From Tetragonia tetragonoides (lineage: Eukaryota; Streptophyta; Magnoliopsida; Caryophyllales; Aizoaceae): a stretch of 64,000 nucleotides of DNA. Shown in pieces: positions 11,013 through 21,926 of the stretch (the stretch's first letter is position 1; the number at the start of each line of letters is the position of its first letter). The stretch spans positions 26,823,001 through 26,887,000 of the forward strand of contig CM076147.1 in the NCBI GenBank assembly GCA_038025085.1, read 5' to 3'. Below the pieces are notes generated by a model. That model searched no databases. It was not told the DNA's origin and saw nothing but the letters and a program-made list of their open reading frames with translations. The position numbers and the translations under genes are program-made.

Positions 11013-11483
11013 TTAAACATTTTTTTTTGTTAAATCAATTTAAAAACTCAAACCCTAATTAAATTTGAATATTAGACATAATTACAGGTTTAATAAATTT
11101 CATAAAGATCCAAACTTTAATTCAACCTTTGATTCAAGTAATTCAATAAAAACTCCATATCCAACCCTAAACATGATTCTAACATGCAAAATACTAAAAT
11201 TTAGCAACCCTAGGTCATAAACATAAATTAGTGTTTGCTCATAAACATGTTAGGGTTCATAAAACAATAATTGGAATCAATCAAATATTCTCAACCAAAC
11301 GAAGTGTAAGGAAATGTAGAGAGAGAAAGCTCTCGTGCTCCCAACGCTAGTTCCACTAACCGACTCCATTGTTGGTGTTAACTACCTCAATTCTCATCTG
11401 ATTTCTTTCTTTTCTCTCTCGTTTTCTCACATTTTAAGTCTCATCATTTCAATAGCTTCATTTCAAGCTCAATTCTGATAGTT

Positions 11484-12526
11484 ATGGCGGAAGTGGGTAC
11501 AAACTCCTTTGCTGATGCTTTGCGTCGCAATTGACATGTGGATGCAGGTATGCAGCTATATTTTGTTTAATCTACTGTAATAGATAAGTCTGTTGTTAAT
11601 TTCGGAGAGTCTGAATGGAATGAGGGGATTGATGATTGGAAATTCTCTTTGGTTGGCTATGTGCTTCAATTGAAGCCTAATGAACAAGCAATTAGGGGTT
11701 ATGTCAAATCGCAATGGACAGATTGTGGTGAGGTTGAGGTTCATCTGATTGAATCAGGGATTTTCCTATTTAGATTCATAAGTGAGGAGTTTATGTTGAA
11801 AATATTTGAGCATGGTCATTGGTATTTTAATAATCGCCCATTGATTTTGAAACCATGGTCTGTTGATATGGACATTAAGAATATGGATGTTACTGTGGTG
11901 CCTATTTGGGTGAAACTTCCTCATTTGAAATACAATTTATGGACCATCCCCGGCTTGAGTAAGATTGGAAGTGCCTTAGGGCGACCTCTATGTACTGATG
12001 GGATAACAGCATCCAAATCAAAGCTAGAATATGCATGTCTTTGTGTTGAAATCAGGGTATCTTCTCAATTACCTAAGAGTTTGACATTATGTGACCTTTG
12101 GGGAAGAAATATGATCAAATTGTGGAGTATGAATGGGTACCACAAAAGTCCACTAAGTGCAAGGTCTTTGGTCATTCTGATGAGAGGTGTAAGAAGTATC
12201 CAGCTGTTTGGAGGCCTAGACAAGCTCCTGTGGTTCCTGGGGCTCCTGTGGTGAATGTGGTGCCTGCGGTGAGTGCTCCACAGGAAACAGTTAGCAGTGA
12301 TGCTGAGCAATGGATTGTGGTAGGTTCTGGAGGGAGGACCTCTACACCTCGAGCCCCACCAGAGCCAGTTCCTAGTAGTACCATAGTACAGAACCAGTTC
12401 CTGGAGTTGCAGGCTGCACCTGAGAATGTCCCAGCAGAATCTTCAAATGCAAAAGGGAGACAAAAGCAGAAGCATGTCCCTGCTGATAGAGTTCTTCGCA
12501 GCAAGACTGGAGGTCCTCATGGCTAG
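11484..12526 (+). pseudogene. LINE ORF1: DUF4283 plus CCHC zinc-knuckle protein, broken
   Basis: The likely start is ATGGCGGAAGTG at 11484. In the same frame there is a TGA at 11532 and a TAA near 11583, after which the DUF4283 core is open to about 12090: FRFISEEFMLKIFEHGHWYF, then PLILKPW. A frameshift near 12090 moves the rest (12098-12526) into another frame, starting with the zinc knuckle WVPQKSTKCKVFGHSDERC. The usual first cysteine of that C-x2-C-x4-H-x4-C knuckle is a serine here. The C-terminal part is Pro/Ala/Val-rich, low in complexity and basic at the end. In plant LINEs this protein binds the element RNA. This copy cannot make it intact. Confidence 0.85.
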
Positions 12527-12543
12527 TCTGGGTCAGGTCCTGG

Positions 12544-13926
12544 ATGAGTGCACTAGGAATGTGGAACATCAGGGGACTTAACCTCCCTGATAAACAAAAA
12601 GAGGTTAGGAGTTTTGTTTTGCAGAATAAACTGTCCTTTTTGGGCATAGTAGAGACAAAAATTCACTCTGCTTTTGTTGATGTTGTTTTTGGTGTGTGTG
12701 TGCCTGGCTGGAATTTTACTCATAATGTTGTGAATAATAGGAAGAGTAGAATTATTGTTTGTTGGGACAATACTGTCTATAGGGTCAATGTTGTCTCTGT
12801 GTCTTCTCAAGTCATACATTGTGATGTTGAGAAGAGAAGTAGTGGTGAGGTGTTCTGTATCTCTGTTGTCTATGCTTTTAACCATGTTGCTGAAAGCGTG
12901 TCACTATGGTCTGAGTTATGCTCGATTGAACAACAAGTCACTGGGGCTTGGTTATTAATGGGGCATTTTAACTGCCTCTTAGCATCATCAGAGAAGCTGA
13001 ATGGCAGGCCTGTCTCCTTGACAGACACTAGAGAATTACAAGATTTTGTGGCTAAGGTACCTGTTACTGATCTCAAGTCTATTGGGAATTTTTTCACCTG
13101 GAATGATAAAAGACCAATTAATAGAATGTACAAAAAACTGGATCGTGTCTTGATTAATGGTGACTGGATGCAATGTTTTCCTGCTTGCTATGTGGATTTT
13201 CTTGCTGAGAATATTTCTGATCACTGCCCTGCTGTGATACACAAAGCTGAAGTAGTGTTGACTAAACCTTCTTTCAAGTTTTATAACTTTTGGGTTAAAG
13301 ATGAAGCTTTTGCTGCACTGGTTGATAGTATTTGGAAGAGTCCTATATATGGAAATAAAATGTTCCAACTTTGCAAGCAATTGAAAATGTTAAAACCTGT
13401 ATTCAAAAAGTTTCACAAAGAAAATTTTGAAGGAATGTAGAAGAGAGTGCAGGACAAGAGAAAGGAATTGATTGAATTACAATCCATGCTCCGTAAGGAT
13501 GGTAATGATAATTTGGTGGCTGCTAGGGAAAGAGACACCTTCAGGGAGTATAGAAAATTGCTTAAATATGAGACCTTATTTCTCAAGCAGAAGTCCAGGA
13601 TTCAGTGGCTCAAGGTAGGGGACCAAAATACAACATACTTCCATGCTTGTATTAAGCAAAGAAGACAAGCTAATTCTGTTTTGGCTTTGTTTGATAATGT
13701 TGGTTTGAAGTTGACTGAACCTGAGGATATCAAATCTGAGTTTATAGCTTTCTATGAGGGATTACTTGGCTCTTCAAGCACCATCTCACAGTTACCAGAT
13801 ACTGTTTATTCTGCTGGTTCTACATTATCTACAGGAAGTTGCAGGCTCCTATGTGCTCCAGTTACAGATTCAGAGATCAAGAATGCTATGTTCAAGATCA
13901 AGAATAGCAAGGCCCCGGGGTTATAG
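12544..13926 (+). pseudogene. LINE ORF2, N-terminal part: endonuclease domain, interrupted by TAG
   Basis: It starts at ATGAGTGCACTAGGA with the typical MWNIRGLN opening of plant LINE ORF2. The endonuclease motifs are ETK (around residue 37), GHFN, where the family has GDFN, and SDHCP near residue 225. The Asp-to-His change would remove a catalytic residue. A TAG at 13438-13440 interrupts the frame, which continues unchanged after it (13441-13926) through the linker towards the reverse transcriptase and ends at KNSKAPG, where a small duplication breaks the frame. Its normal role is nicking target DNA for target-primed reverse transcription. Confidence 0.88.
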
Positions 13927-13949
13927 CTCATGTTTTTTCAAGGTTATAG

Positions 13950-15983
13950 CCTGATGGTTATAGCTCATGTTTTTTCAAGGAGGCATGGTTTATTGTGGGA
14001 AAGGATGCGACTGATGCAGTCAGGGATTTCTTTGTGAAGGGTAAGCTTCTCACACAGATCAATGCTACTGCAATATCTTTGATTCCTAAGGTACCTAATC
14101 CTTCTCGTGCATCTGAATTCAGACCAATTTCTTGCTATAATGTCATATATAAATGCATCTCTAATGTGATTGCTGGGCGTCTGAGAAATGTTCTACATGA
14201 GGTTGTGGGGAACCAACAGGGTGCTTTTGTTAAGGGGAGAAATATAGTTCATAATATCCTGCTTGCTCAGGAATTACTCTCTCAATATGACAGGAAGAAT
14301 ATAAGTGCTAGACTGGCAATCAAAGTGGATCTCCGGAAAGCTTATGATTCCATAGAATGGCCTTTTTTGATTCATACTTTGTTTAAGCTTGGATTCCATG
14401 AAGCTTTTGTGAACTGGATTAGTTTATGTGTAACTACAGTTAAATACTCCCTGGTTATCAATGGTGAATTGACTGGATTTTTTGAGAGGATGAGGGGTTT
14501 GAGACAAGGAGATCCCCTTTCTCCATATCTCTTTGTCTTGGTTATGGAAGTTCTCTCTCAAAGATTGGCTATGCTACAACATGATCAGGTGTTTAGACAC
14601 TATCCAAAGTGCAGAAAGCTTAATGTTACTCACTTAAGCTATGCAGATGATCTTTTCTTGTTTTACAAAGGAAATGTTAAGGTTGCTTCAAGTATTATTG
14701 CTGCATTTAAAGAATTCTCTGATGCTTCTGGTTTGGTGGCCAACTTGAATAAGTGCCAGGTTTTTATGGGTGGAGTCTTGCATCAGGTTAGAGGGCAAAT
14801 TCAGCAACTGCTTCAGATGGAGGTGGGAGAGCTACCTGTTCGTTATTTAGGAGTTCCACTAACAGCAAAATCACTCAATGCTGCTGATTGTATAGGGCCT
14901 GTGGAGAGAATTACAGCAAAAATCAGGTGTTGGTCTAGCAGGTTCCTGTCTTATGCTACAAGAACACAGTTGATACAAACTGTTCTTTTTAGCCTGCATA
15001 ATTTCTGGGGGTCAATTTTCCTTCTCCTCAAGAAGGTAATCAAACAAGTTGAGGCCCTCTGTAGAAATTTCTTATGGAGTGGTTCTGAAAATTTTAAGCA
15101 AGCACTAGTGGCATGGAAAGACATCTGTCAACCCAAGGCTAAAGGTGGTTTAGGGTTCAAGGACTTATATGCTTTGAATAAAGCTCTGATATTGAAATTG
15201 ATATGGTGCTTGGCTCAAAAAGCAGATGTCCTATGGGTCAAATGGACTCATGAAAGATATATGGAGTTAGAAGATTTTTGGGAAATGCAGATATCACAGA
15301 AACATTCTTGGGGTTTCAAGAAGTCGCTAAAACTGAGACATGATGCACTAAAATGTGTCATCATTCAAAATGGGGAAGTTATCTGTTCTGCTGCTCCCCC
15401 TCCTTTCACATCCAGGGCTGCCTATAAGGTTTTGGTTCCTCAAACTTCAGACCAACCTTGGGCTAGATTTATTTGGGGTAGGAACTGCTATCCTAAATAC
15501 TCTTTTACTGCATGGCTAATGATGCAAAGAAGGTTACTTACCAGGGACAAACTCCTGCACAGAGGAATGCAGGTTGACAGCAAGTGTATCCTGTGTGAGC
15601 AGGAGAATGAATCTCATGAACACTTGTTTATGAAGTGCAAATTTGCCAGAGCAATTTGGCAGCAGGTCAGCTCTTTTATACAGTTTAAAGAACCCCCTGC
15701 AACTTGGGATGAGTTTTCTGCTTGGGGTATGAAGCATATCAGGGGCTCGTCTGCTCACAGGTCAATGTGTCAAGCAGCTGTCACAGCTAGCATTTACCAT
15801 GTTTGGATTGCTAGGAACCATGCTATTTTCAGGCAACACAAGCCAGAGATTCCCAGTGTTATTAAGAAGATCAAGTTTGAGCTACGAGTACAACTCAGTA
15901 AAATAGAGAGAATCAGAGATACAACAAAGAATAGAAGATGGTGCACTGATGTAGGCATTTGTCCTGTTTTTGTTACAAAATAG
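13950..15983 (+). pseudogene. LINE ORF2, C-terminal part: reverse transcriptase and zf-RVT
   Basis: This frame resumes at Pro-Asp-Gly-Tyr (13950) after the duplicated 25-bp block (13919-13943 and 13956-13980). Reverse transcriptase motifs are in order: LIPKVPNPSRASEFRPISCY, GAFVKGRNI, KVDLRKAYDS, GLRQGDPLSPYLF and the catalytic YADD in SYADDLFLF. The zf-RVT region follows (CILCEQENESHEHLFMKC). The stop is TAG at 15981. The domain itself is uninterrupted for over 660 codons, so the lesions upstream are few and the insertion is not very old. No RNase H domain follows. Confidence 0.93.
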
Positions 15984-16148
15984 ATTTTCTGATTTATACA
16001 CAGTATAGATAGATAGAAGTACAAGATCAGAAGGAGAGCTTAGTAAGCTTCCTTGGTTTTACAGTTTGTTGATGATGTAAAGAACATTATGTGTTCATTT
16101 TTGGTAATATAATACACTCACATTTTAACAAAAAATAAAATAAAATAA

Positions 16149-16785
16149 AATAATTGGAATCAAGAACAAAGCTTTTAAGAATCAAAGAGCAATTAAAAAC
16201 ACTTACTTGTAAAATTGGAATCAAACTTGAGCAACAGGATGAATTCTGAAAGAGTGTCAAATTTTCTCTTTCTTCTTCCCCTTGGTTCGGCCGTGCGTGT
16301 AGAGAGAAAGAGTGAGTGGCTTTTTTTTGTTTAGGTTAAGTTGATGAGTGAGAGGAAGTAGAGTTTAATTAGGAAACCAAATTTCCTATATTCACTCCTT
16401 TCTTATCTCCCTCTAAGGCTCTAACTTCCTAAATCATCATCCAATCAAACTCTTCTAAATCTACACTTTGAAGGAAACAAAATTTTTGGAAAATAAAAAC
16501 TGATTCCTTGCCCATAATTTCGGCCAAGGAGCCGAAAATCATGGCCCAAAGTTAGCTACAATATTTCGGCCATTATCGAAATATTAAGCCCAAATCCCTT
16601 TAATTTATTTTGGCCCAATTATCATTAATTAGATCCAAAACTAAACTCACACATTAATTATGCAATCTAAACATTCAAGAGCCCAACTAATATTTTTAAA
16701 TCAAATTTCACATTTTCTCTTTAAGTAATTATTATTCTAGAATGAATAATAATACGGGGTATTACAAAGATAGTTAATAAAATTG
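16149..16785. other. End of the minus-strand solo LTR, no gene
   Basis: AT-rich LTR sequence. Read on the minus strand it starts TGTAATACCCCG at 16766. It includes CGGCCGTGCGTG and a CT-rich leader-like tract (16240-16320). Confidence 0.6.
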
Positions 16786-16787
16786 AT

Positions 16788-16982
16788 GGTACTTATTTTT
16801 TATTGTACATGTGAAGTTATCGATGGTCGTTGCACTTTGGATCAATGGTAAAACGGAAACATCTCTTCTTTGCAAGACTATTCTTACAGAGGCCCAGAGG
16901 TTAAGGTTTCGTACAACGAACTCCCTTACGCTGCTTAGACGTGAGTCTCTTTGAAGACTCTGTGGTAATATTAATGTTAATG
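16788..16982 (+). mobile_element. Degenerate SINE (Au/Angio-domain-like), copy 1
   Basis: GATGGTCGTTGCACTTTGGAT, then AAACGGAAAC, GGTTAAGGTTTCGTACAACG and GTGAGTCTCTTTGAAGACTC align along their length with the better copies at 22227 and 55754. The 3' tail is TAATGTTAATG. GTACGTTGTCTTTGT right after it resembles GTACGTGGTCTTTGT at 4361-4375, possibly its TSD, with the large solo LTR having split the left side. Confidence 0.65.
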
Positions 16983-17025
16983 TACGTTGTCTTTGTATTA
17001 TTTGCAGTTTAATCTTCCATGTACC

Positions 17026-18422
17026 TGTAAGGACCCCGGAAAATCCGCATCTTGCATAATGCGATAGATTCTTAAAGAAAATTTGTATTTGTAGGGGACT
17101 AGATAAGTTCAAGAAATCATCGAGTTAGAAAAACTTTTGAAAGACTTGAATTGAAGAAAAACCATGAAAGGGCTTAAAATTCTGCCACTAGCGCTTTATC
17201 GATAGGGACAAAACGAAGGGACAATCGAAGGGACGGCCTAGTAGTTGGAAAATTGAACTAGTCATGTTAGACCCTCGCTTATATAGAACATATGAGTACC
17301 CAAAAATGAGGGTTTGGGGGCGAAGGTACGAGGTGGGAAGATGTTAGGCACCCAACTCGCCCGTTTAAAATAACGACCTCTACTAATTCAAGTTTGCTTA
17401 ATATGTTAATAATGACATAATTCCCACATAAATCCGATTAACAATCTAGATTAGACTATTAATTGGTTGATGATCACAAGCATCAAAACATTGTTATTTA
17501 CCCACTTTGTGAACATGCATTTGATTGCAAGTTGATCATTACAACGACGGGACATTGATTGTACAAGATTTACAAACAATATTTAGAAATCAGTAAATTA
17601 CATGATTTGCATGAGATCTACATTTTGACAAGTTGGAAAGCAATAAAGAAAGCATCAAAGTTGATTTGAGCCCTTAGGAGTTTATTACCTGAATCGTTAG
17701 ACTTATTAGCAAAGATTAATGGTGAATAAGGTTGATTATTAGCAAACAAAGTCTCCAGGAGAGATAAGAAATAGAGAGAGAAAAGCCAGAACAAGAGGTT
17801 GGTTCTTGTGAACTGGTGTCTAATGAAGACTGAGCAATTTGAAATGAGGTGCAGATGTTTGTTTATATAGTGGAGGAAGTAGGGTACCGGCGAACCAAAA
17901 GATAGAGCCGTGCATGTGAAGTCAGGAAAATGAGCTGTCAACAGAAGGATAGGGTGCAGCCGCTAGCGGTTGCGGCTAAGAAAGGGCGTAGCCGTTAGCG
18001 GCTAAGCCTTGGGCAACCGTTCTTGGCTGGAGCCTTCGCCGGTAGCGGCTACCGTAAAGGATAAGACTTATCCTTTACGGAGCCAGCTAGCTAGTAAGAT
18101 AGAATTGTGTATCAGATCCGTTTTGAGACTGTATTTTTTGGAGGAAAAGTACGAATTTACGCTTGCGACGTGAAAAGACGGATTTTTCCCTAAGGGCACA
18201 GAAAGACAATTTTGTCCTCGGAGTCGGAATGGGGCTTAAGAGATGCCAATGTAAAGCTCATGAAAGGGGCTATTGAATGGAGAGGAAACGAAAGGGCTAT
18301 TTCACAGACCTTACAATCTTATTTACCTATCTAAGCTAAAAAGCAAACATGTACATATAAAGTTACTCATTTCATCATCGGGCTTTTGCAAAGGAGACTG
18401 ACACACTTTTTTGGCGTCTACA
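17026..18422 (-). mobile_element. Second solo LTR, 1397 bp, minus strand
   Basis: The ends read TGTAAGGACCCC...GGCGTCTACA and the 5-bp TSD GTACC is perfect (17021-17025 and 18423-18427). Minus orientation is supported by a TATA box (CTATATAAAC, at 17862-17870 read backwards) and a start TGTAGACGCC like the TGTAGACAC ends elsewhere in the window. A GC-rich island with repeated AGCCGCTAGCGG-like palindromes lies at 17950-18060. There are no internal genes. It interrupts the second copy of the orphan gene's 3' flank. Confidence 0.88.
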
Positions 18423-18641
18423 GTACCTTGATATGTTTTGTGCTTCGACTCCTTATCGTGTATTTGGAGTTTTGACTCTTTAAATGGTTGGTATCATTTT
18501 AATTTATTGGAAAATGGAAAAGTATGCTTTGTTTTAGTTATGGAAATCCGTATGGCTTGATCGCTGTCGGCTGGAGTATAGTAGACGTACTATATCGGCT
18601 CCTTGGATAGTATTTGTCTGCAGTATTTGAGAGTGTGGGAT
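18423..18641 (+). repeat. Remainder of the duplicated orphan-gene flank (copy 2)
   Basis: CTTCGACTCCTTAT, TTGGTATCATTTT and ATTGGAAAA correspond to TTTCGACTCCTTAC, TTGGTATCTTTTATTGGAAA at 3328-3370 in copy 1, after the 1.4-kb solo LTR is removed. Non-coding. Confidence 0.65.
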
Positions 18642-19259
18642 TAGGGCTCCGCAAATTTCGGTCCACATCTGAAAAATTTGGATCGGACTTGATCTGAATA
18701 GATCGGACCCAACCTATACCTATTGGAATCGATCTAACTCTTGGTCCTTTAAATTATGGATTTCGGGTTTTCGGTTCGATTCCGTCCTGACCTGTCTGAA
18801 CCTGTTTAGACCTGATACCCAGAAAATTTCTTTAAGTTGATAATTTAATTAGTTTATTTGAATATAATATTTTACTCTTTACTTATATTTAGCTTTTTAA
18901 ATGATATATGCTTTAGTACATTGTAGCTTTTACAAATCAACTACATATAGGTAAGATTACGTATATCTAAACCTTTCAAAATCCCGTCTCAACGTGGTAC
19001 TTATTGTATTGTTGTTATTGGTAGGTGTTAGGTTTTGCATAAAAGTTTTTTGAAATCGACATAAATTTGTGAGGAAAAAATTCATAAAAGTAATGTCGGT
19101 CCATTTCGGCCTGGTCCGATCCAGGGTTTCTCAGGCCCGATCCGATCCGGGATCTGAACGTTTTAGAACCGGTCTTAGATCTAATGATTTTCCAAATTCC
19201 TATTCAGATACAGTCCGATTTTTTCCGGTCCAATCCGATGTTGACCTATGTAAGCCCTA
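18642..19259. mobile_element. hAT-like MITE, about 618 bp
   Basis: It starts TAGGGCTCCGCAAA and ends in TAAGCCCTA, giving a short terminal inverted repeat. The ends hold GATCGGACC/GATCCGATC words and the AT-rich core includes AATATTTTACTCTTTAC, shared with the 1584-2221 element. The flanks (GTGGGATT and GTGGAATC) are only a weak 8-bp TSD. No coding capacity. Confidence 0.6.
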
Positions 19260-19706
19260 GTGGAATCGAGTTCTACTCCATTTACTCAAATCCTTTAAGT
19301 AATTAAGACCTCTCTTTATTTTTGCAAAATGGTAAGCATAATATCCCGTCTTCGAAATGCATTGGACACGCCGACACACTTGTACAACAGAAAAACAGAG
19401 AAAGTAAAGTGAAGAAAAATCTATATTATTTGTATACGTCATTTATATTCAGTCACTATATTATTTGGGAGTATTAGTTTTTCACTTTACTTTGTGCAAA
19501 TTAAACTTCAACGCCAAGCATATATATAATGTGTACAATTTAAGACAGGTTCGCCAATAGCTAACTTTTGCGGCAGTCTTAATTATTTTACTAGTTGTTA
19601 GATGTTTTACAAGCTATTAGCGGATGTCGGTCAAGTATTTACGTACTTAAGTGTTCGAAAATTTAGTTGTTGGATTAACTAGGAAATGTAAAAGTGACAT
19701 TAAAGG

Positions 19707-19858
<152 letters not shown>

Positions 19859-20104
19859 AATAGAGGTTGTGCATTTATCTCTTTATCCAACGTGCATTGA
19901 CCTTGTACAACATCATAATATAAAACGTGCACATAGTTTGATGGTTTAGTCAATTATATTTCACATTCAAATAGAGTAGTAAATCCTTTGTGCTCGGTTG
20001 AAAATGGACACATACTCTTCATGTTTTGTTTTTGTTTTTTTTTTTTTTATTTTTATTTTTTGAGGGGGACTTTGTTTTTCTTGAGGGGAATACATCCATT
20101 CAAA

Positions 20105-20640
20105 AAGAAAAAAGAAAAAAAAATTAAGTTAAATTTTGATGGATCTAAAATTAATAATGAGGAGGCTGCAGCTGGTTTTGTACTACGAGATGAAGCAGAA
20201 AGAGTTGCTCTTTTGGATGCAATACTTTGTGGCACTAATTCAGTTCTTATGGTAAAAGTTATTGGTTTAAGAGAAGGGGTCAAATTAGCGCAATCCATAG
20301 GGTACCAAAAAATCACCATTGAAGGTGATAATTTGGCAGTCATAAAGGTTATTAGAGCAGAATGACATATCCCTTGGAAAATAGAACATGTGAGCATTCA
20401 TACTAAGAAAGACCTTCATCACTTTGATAGATTAGAAGTCCTTCACTGCTATAGGAAAGCAAATGTCGTAGCAGACTTTATGGCTAATTTTGGCCATAAC
20501 TGTGATCATCTTCTAACTTGGTCATCTTCTGTTGGCCAGTCCCTCACCAATTTATTGGCACAAGACACCTTAGGTTAACCCGCTTGGTTACCTACTTATC
20601 TTACCTTCTCAAAAAAATAAAAAATAAAAAAAAAAATAGA
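20105..20640 (+). pseudogene. LINE-derived RNase H domain fragment with A-rich tail
   Basis: The translation has the plant RVT_3/RNase H-like pattern: KLNFDGS, GFVLRDE, GLREGVKLA, IEGDNLAVI, then PWKIEHV, YRKANVVADFMANFGH. The catalytic acids (D of FDGS, E of REGV, D of EGDN, D of VAD) are all visible. A TGA at 20363-20365 interrupts the frame once. The stop at about 20576 is followed by the AT-rich LINE-type tail TCAAAAAAATAAAAAATAA. There is no upstream reverse transcriptase, so this is a 5'-truncated insertion. Unlike the LINE at 11281 it comes from a family that carries RNase H. Confidence 0.85.
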
Positions 20641-20792
20641 AAAGAAAAAGAAGAAAAAGGAAAAAAAAAGAGCACGTGTAGGCGTGTTGCGTCAGCTCCT
20701 GAAGTACAAAATTCAGATCAGTCTTTCAGTCATCTTCTTACCATTGCCAATACACATTCTTGAGCTCTCAATGTCCACCGGCCAGCCAATCC

Positions 20793-21926
20793 ATGGCCGA
20801 TGACCAAAACTCACCCCCAAATCCCACCACCAACAACCAACCCCTAATCCCAAACCTCCCAAACGACGTCGCTTTACAATGCCTAGCTCGAGTCCCTCCC
20901 TCTCACCACCCCTTTCTCTCTCTAGTCTCCAAATCATGGCATTCCACTCTTCTCTCTCCTCACTTCCACGCTACTCGCCGAGCACTCCATTCCACCGAAT
21001 CATTTCTCTTTCTCAACCTTCGAATTTTCAATCCTAAAAACTCCACCTTTTCTTTTCAATGGTATTCTCTTGACCCATCTCAAAAATCCCCCAAAATTTC
21101 CCGAATCAATCAATACCCACGAACCCTTACCCTAATTAAACCTTGCCCATCTCAACCAATTGGCGCTTCGATAATTTCTTTGGGAAACTGCATTTATATA
21201 ATTGGTGGGTCTGTTAATGAAACTGCGAGTAATAATGTGTGGGTTTTTGATTTCGTGTCGAATAATTGGGAAATGGGACCTAAAATGAGGGTAGGGAGGG
21301 AATTTGCTGCTTCAGGGGTGATTGATGGGAAGATTTATGTGTTGGGGGGTTGTGTGGTGGATAATTGGGCTAGGTCTATGAATTGGGCTGAGGCTTTTGA
21401 CCCGGGTTCGGGTTCGTGGGTGGCGGTACCCAGTCCGGTTGAGGTGAGGGAGAAGTGGATGCATGGTAGTGCGATTGTTGGGGGAAAGATCTACGCAATG
21501 GCGGACCGGGGAGGGGTGGTTTTCGACCCGAGGGAAGGGGAGTGGGGGGCGGTGTTGATGGAGCTCGATATGGGGTGGCGAGGGCGGGCAGCAGTGGTGG
21601 ATGGGGTGCTATATTGTTATGATTATTTGGGGAAGATAAGGGGGTTTGATTTTGGGGAGAATGTGTGGAAGGAGTTGAAAGGGGTTGAGAAGGAATTGCC
21701 AAAGTTTTTGTGTGGGGCTACTATGGCTAATGTGGGTGGGAGGTTGTTTGTGGTGTGGGAAGGGAAAAGGAATGGGAATGGGAGGGAAATGGAGGTGTTT
21801 TGTGCCGAGATTGTCATTAGAAAGGATGATGATGGAGATTTGTGGGGGTTGATTGTGTGGTTAAATGTTGTTGCAGTGGTTCCTATGGGTTCTACAATTG
21901 TACATTGTTTGGAAGTGAGTTTGTGA
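20793..21926 (+). CDS. F-box/kelch-repeat protein (SKIP6-like), intronless
   Basis: The frame is open from a TTG at 20760, but the first ATG is at 20793, giving 377 aa. Residues about 17-60 form the F-box (LIPNLPNDVALQCLARVP...SLVSKSWHSTLLSP), which in this family binds SKP1/ASK of an SCF ubiquitin ligase. Kelch-like strands follow: GNCIYIIGGS, NNVWVFDFVSNNWEMGPKMR, GKIYVLGGC, then AEAFDPGSGSWVAVPSP and GKIYAM, which would form the substrate-binding propeller. The order and length fit Arabidopsis SKIP6-type proteins; the exact orthologue is inferred. No stops or frameshifts. It sits in an otherwise transposon-rich stretch, just after the LINE tail. Its substrate is unknown. Confidence 0.9.
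   Translation: MADDQNSPPNPTTNNQPLIPNLPNDVALQCLARVPPSHHPFLSLVSKSWHSTLLSPHFHATRRALHSTESFLFLNLRIFNPKNSTFSFQWYSLDPSQKSPKISRINQYPRTLTLIKPCPSQPIGASIISLGNCIYIIGGSVNETASNNVWVFDFVSNNWEMGPKMRVGREFAASGVIDGKIYVLGGCVVDNWARSMNWAEAFDPGSGSWVAVPSPVEVREKWMHGSAIVGGKIYAMADRGGVVFDPREGEWGAVLMELDMGWRGRAAVVDGVLYCYDYLGKIRGFDFGENVWKELKGVEKELPKFLCGATMANVGGRLFVVWEGKRNGNGREMEVFCAEIVIRKDDDGDLWGLIVWLNVVAVVPMGSTIVHCLEVSL

Larger units (their letters stand above)
11281..16148 (+). mobile_element. Full-length L1-type LINE, 4868 bp
   Basis: It is bounded by a perfect 15-bp TSD, AATAATTGGAATCAA (11266-11280 and 16149-16163). It begins with a 200-bp 5' leader and ends in a (TAAAA)n tail. Order: an ORF1 with DUF4283 and a zinc knuckle, then an ORF2 with apurinic endonuclease, reverse transcriptase and zf-RVT regions. 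No RNase H domain is seen. It carries two stops and a frameshift in ORF1, and a TAG and a shift from a small duplication in ORF2, so it is inactive. It is inserted into the minus-strand solo LTR. Confidence 0.93.
4450..16766 (-). mobile_element. Solo LTR (about 2.85 kb without later insertions), minus strand
   Basis: The ends read TGTAAGACCCC...GGGGTATTACA. The flanks AAAAT (4445-4449) and AAGAT (16767-16771) are a probable 5-bp TSD with one mismatch. Removing the nested LTR element and the LINE, each with one copy of its TSD, leaves about 2.85 kb and no internal retroviral genes, hence a solo LTR. Read on the minus strand, the stretch near 4830-4910 (TTTCTCTTCAATGG, then ATGGGGGAGTAGATTG) matches the inner element's LTR near 9930-9990, so the two are related families in opposite orientation. 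A GC-rich block lies at 10896-11012. Confidence 0.75.

Noticed and set aside
12172..12504. 110-aa minus-strand frame and other frames inside the LINE
   Set aside because: Shadows of the plus-strand LINE ORF1/ORF2.
18405..18425. TTTTTTGGCGTCTACA as a primer-binding site after a plus-strand LTR
   Set aside because: The perfect GTACC duplication begins right after it, and the TATA box points to the minus strand, so it is the LTR end itself.
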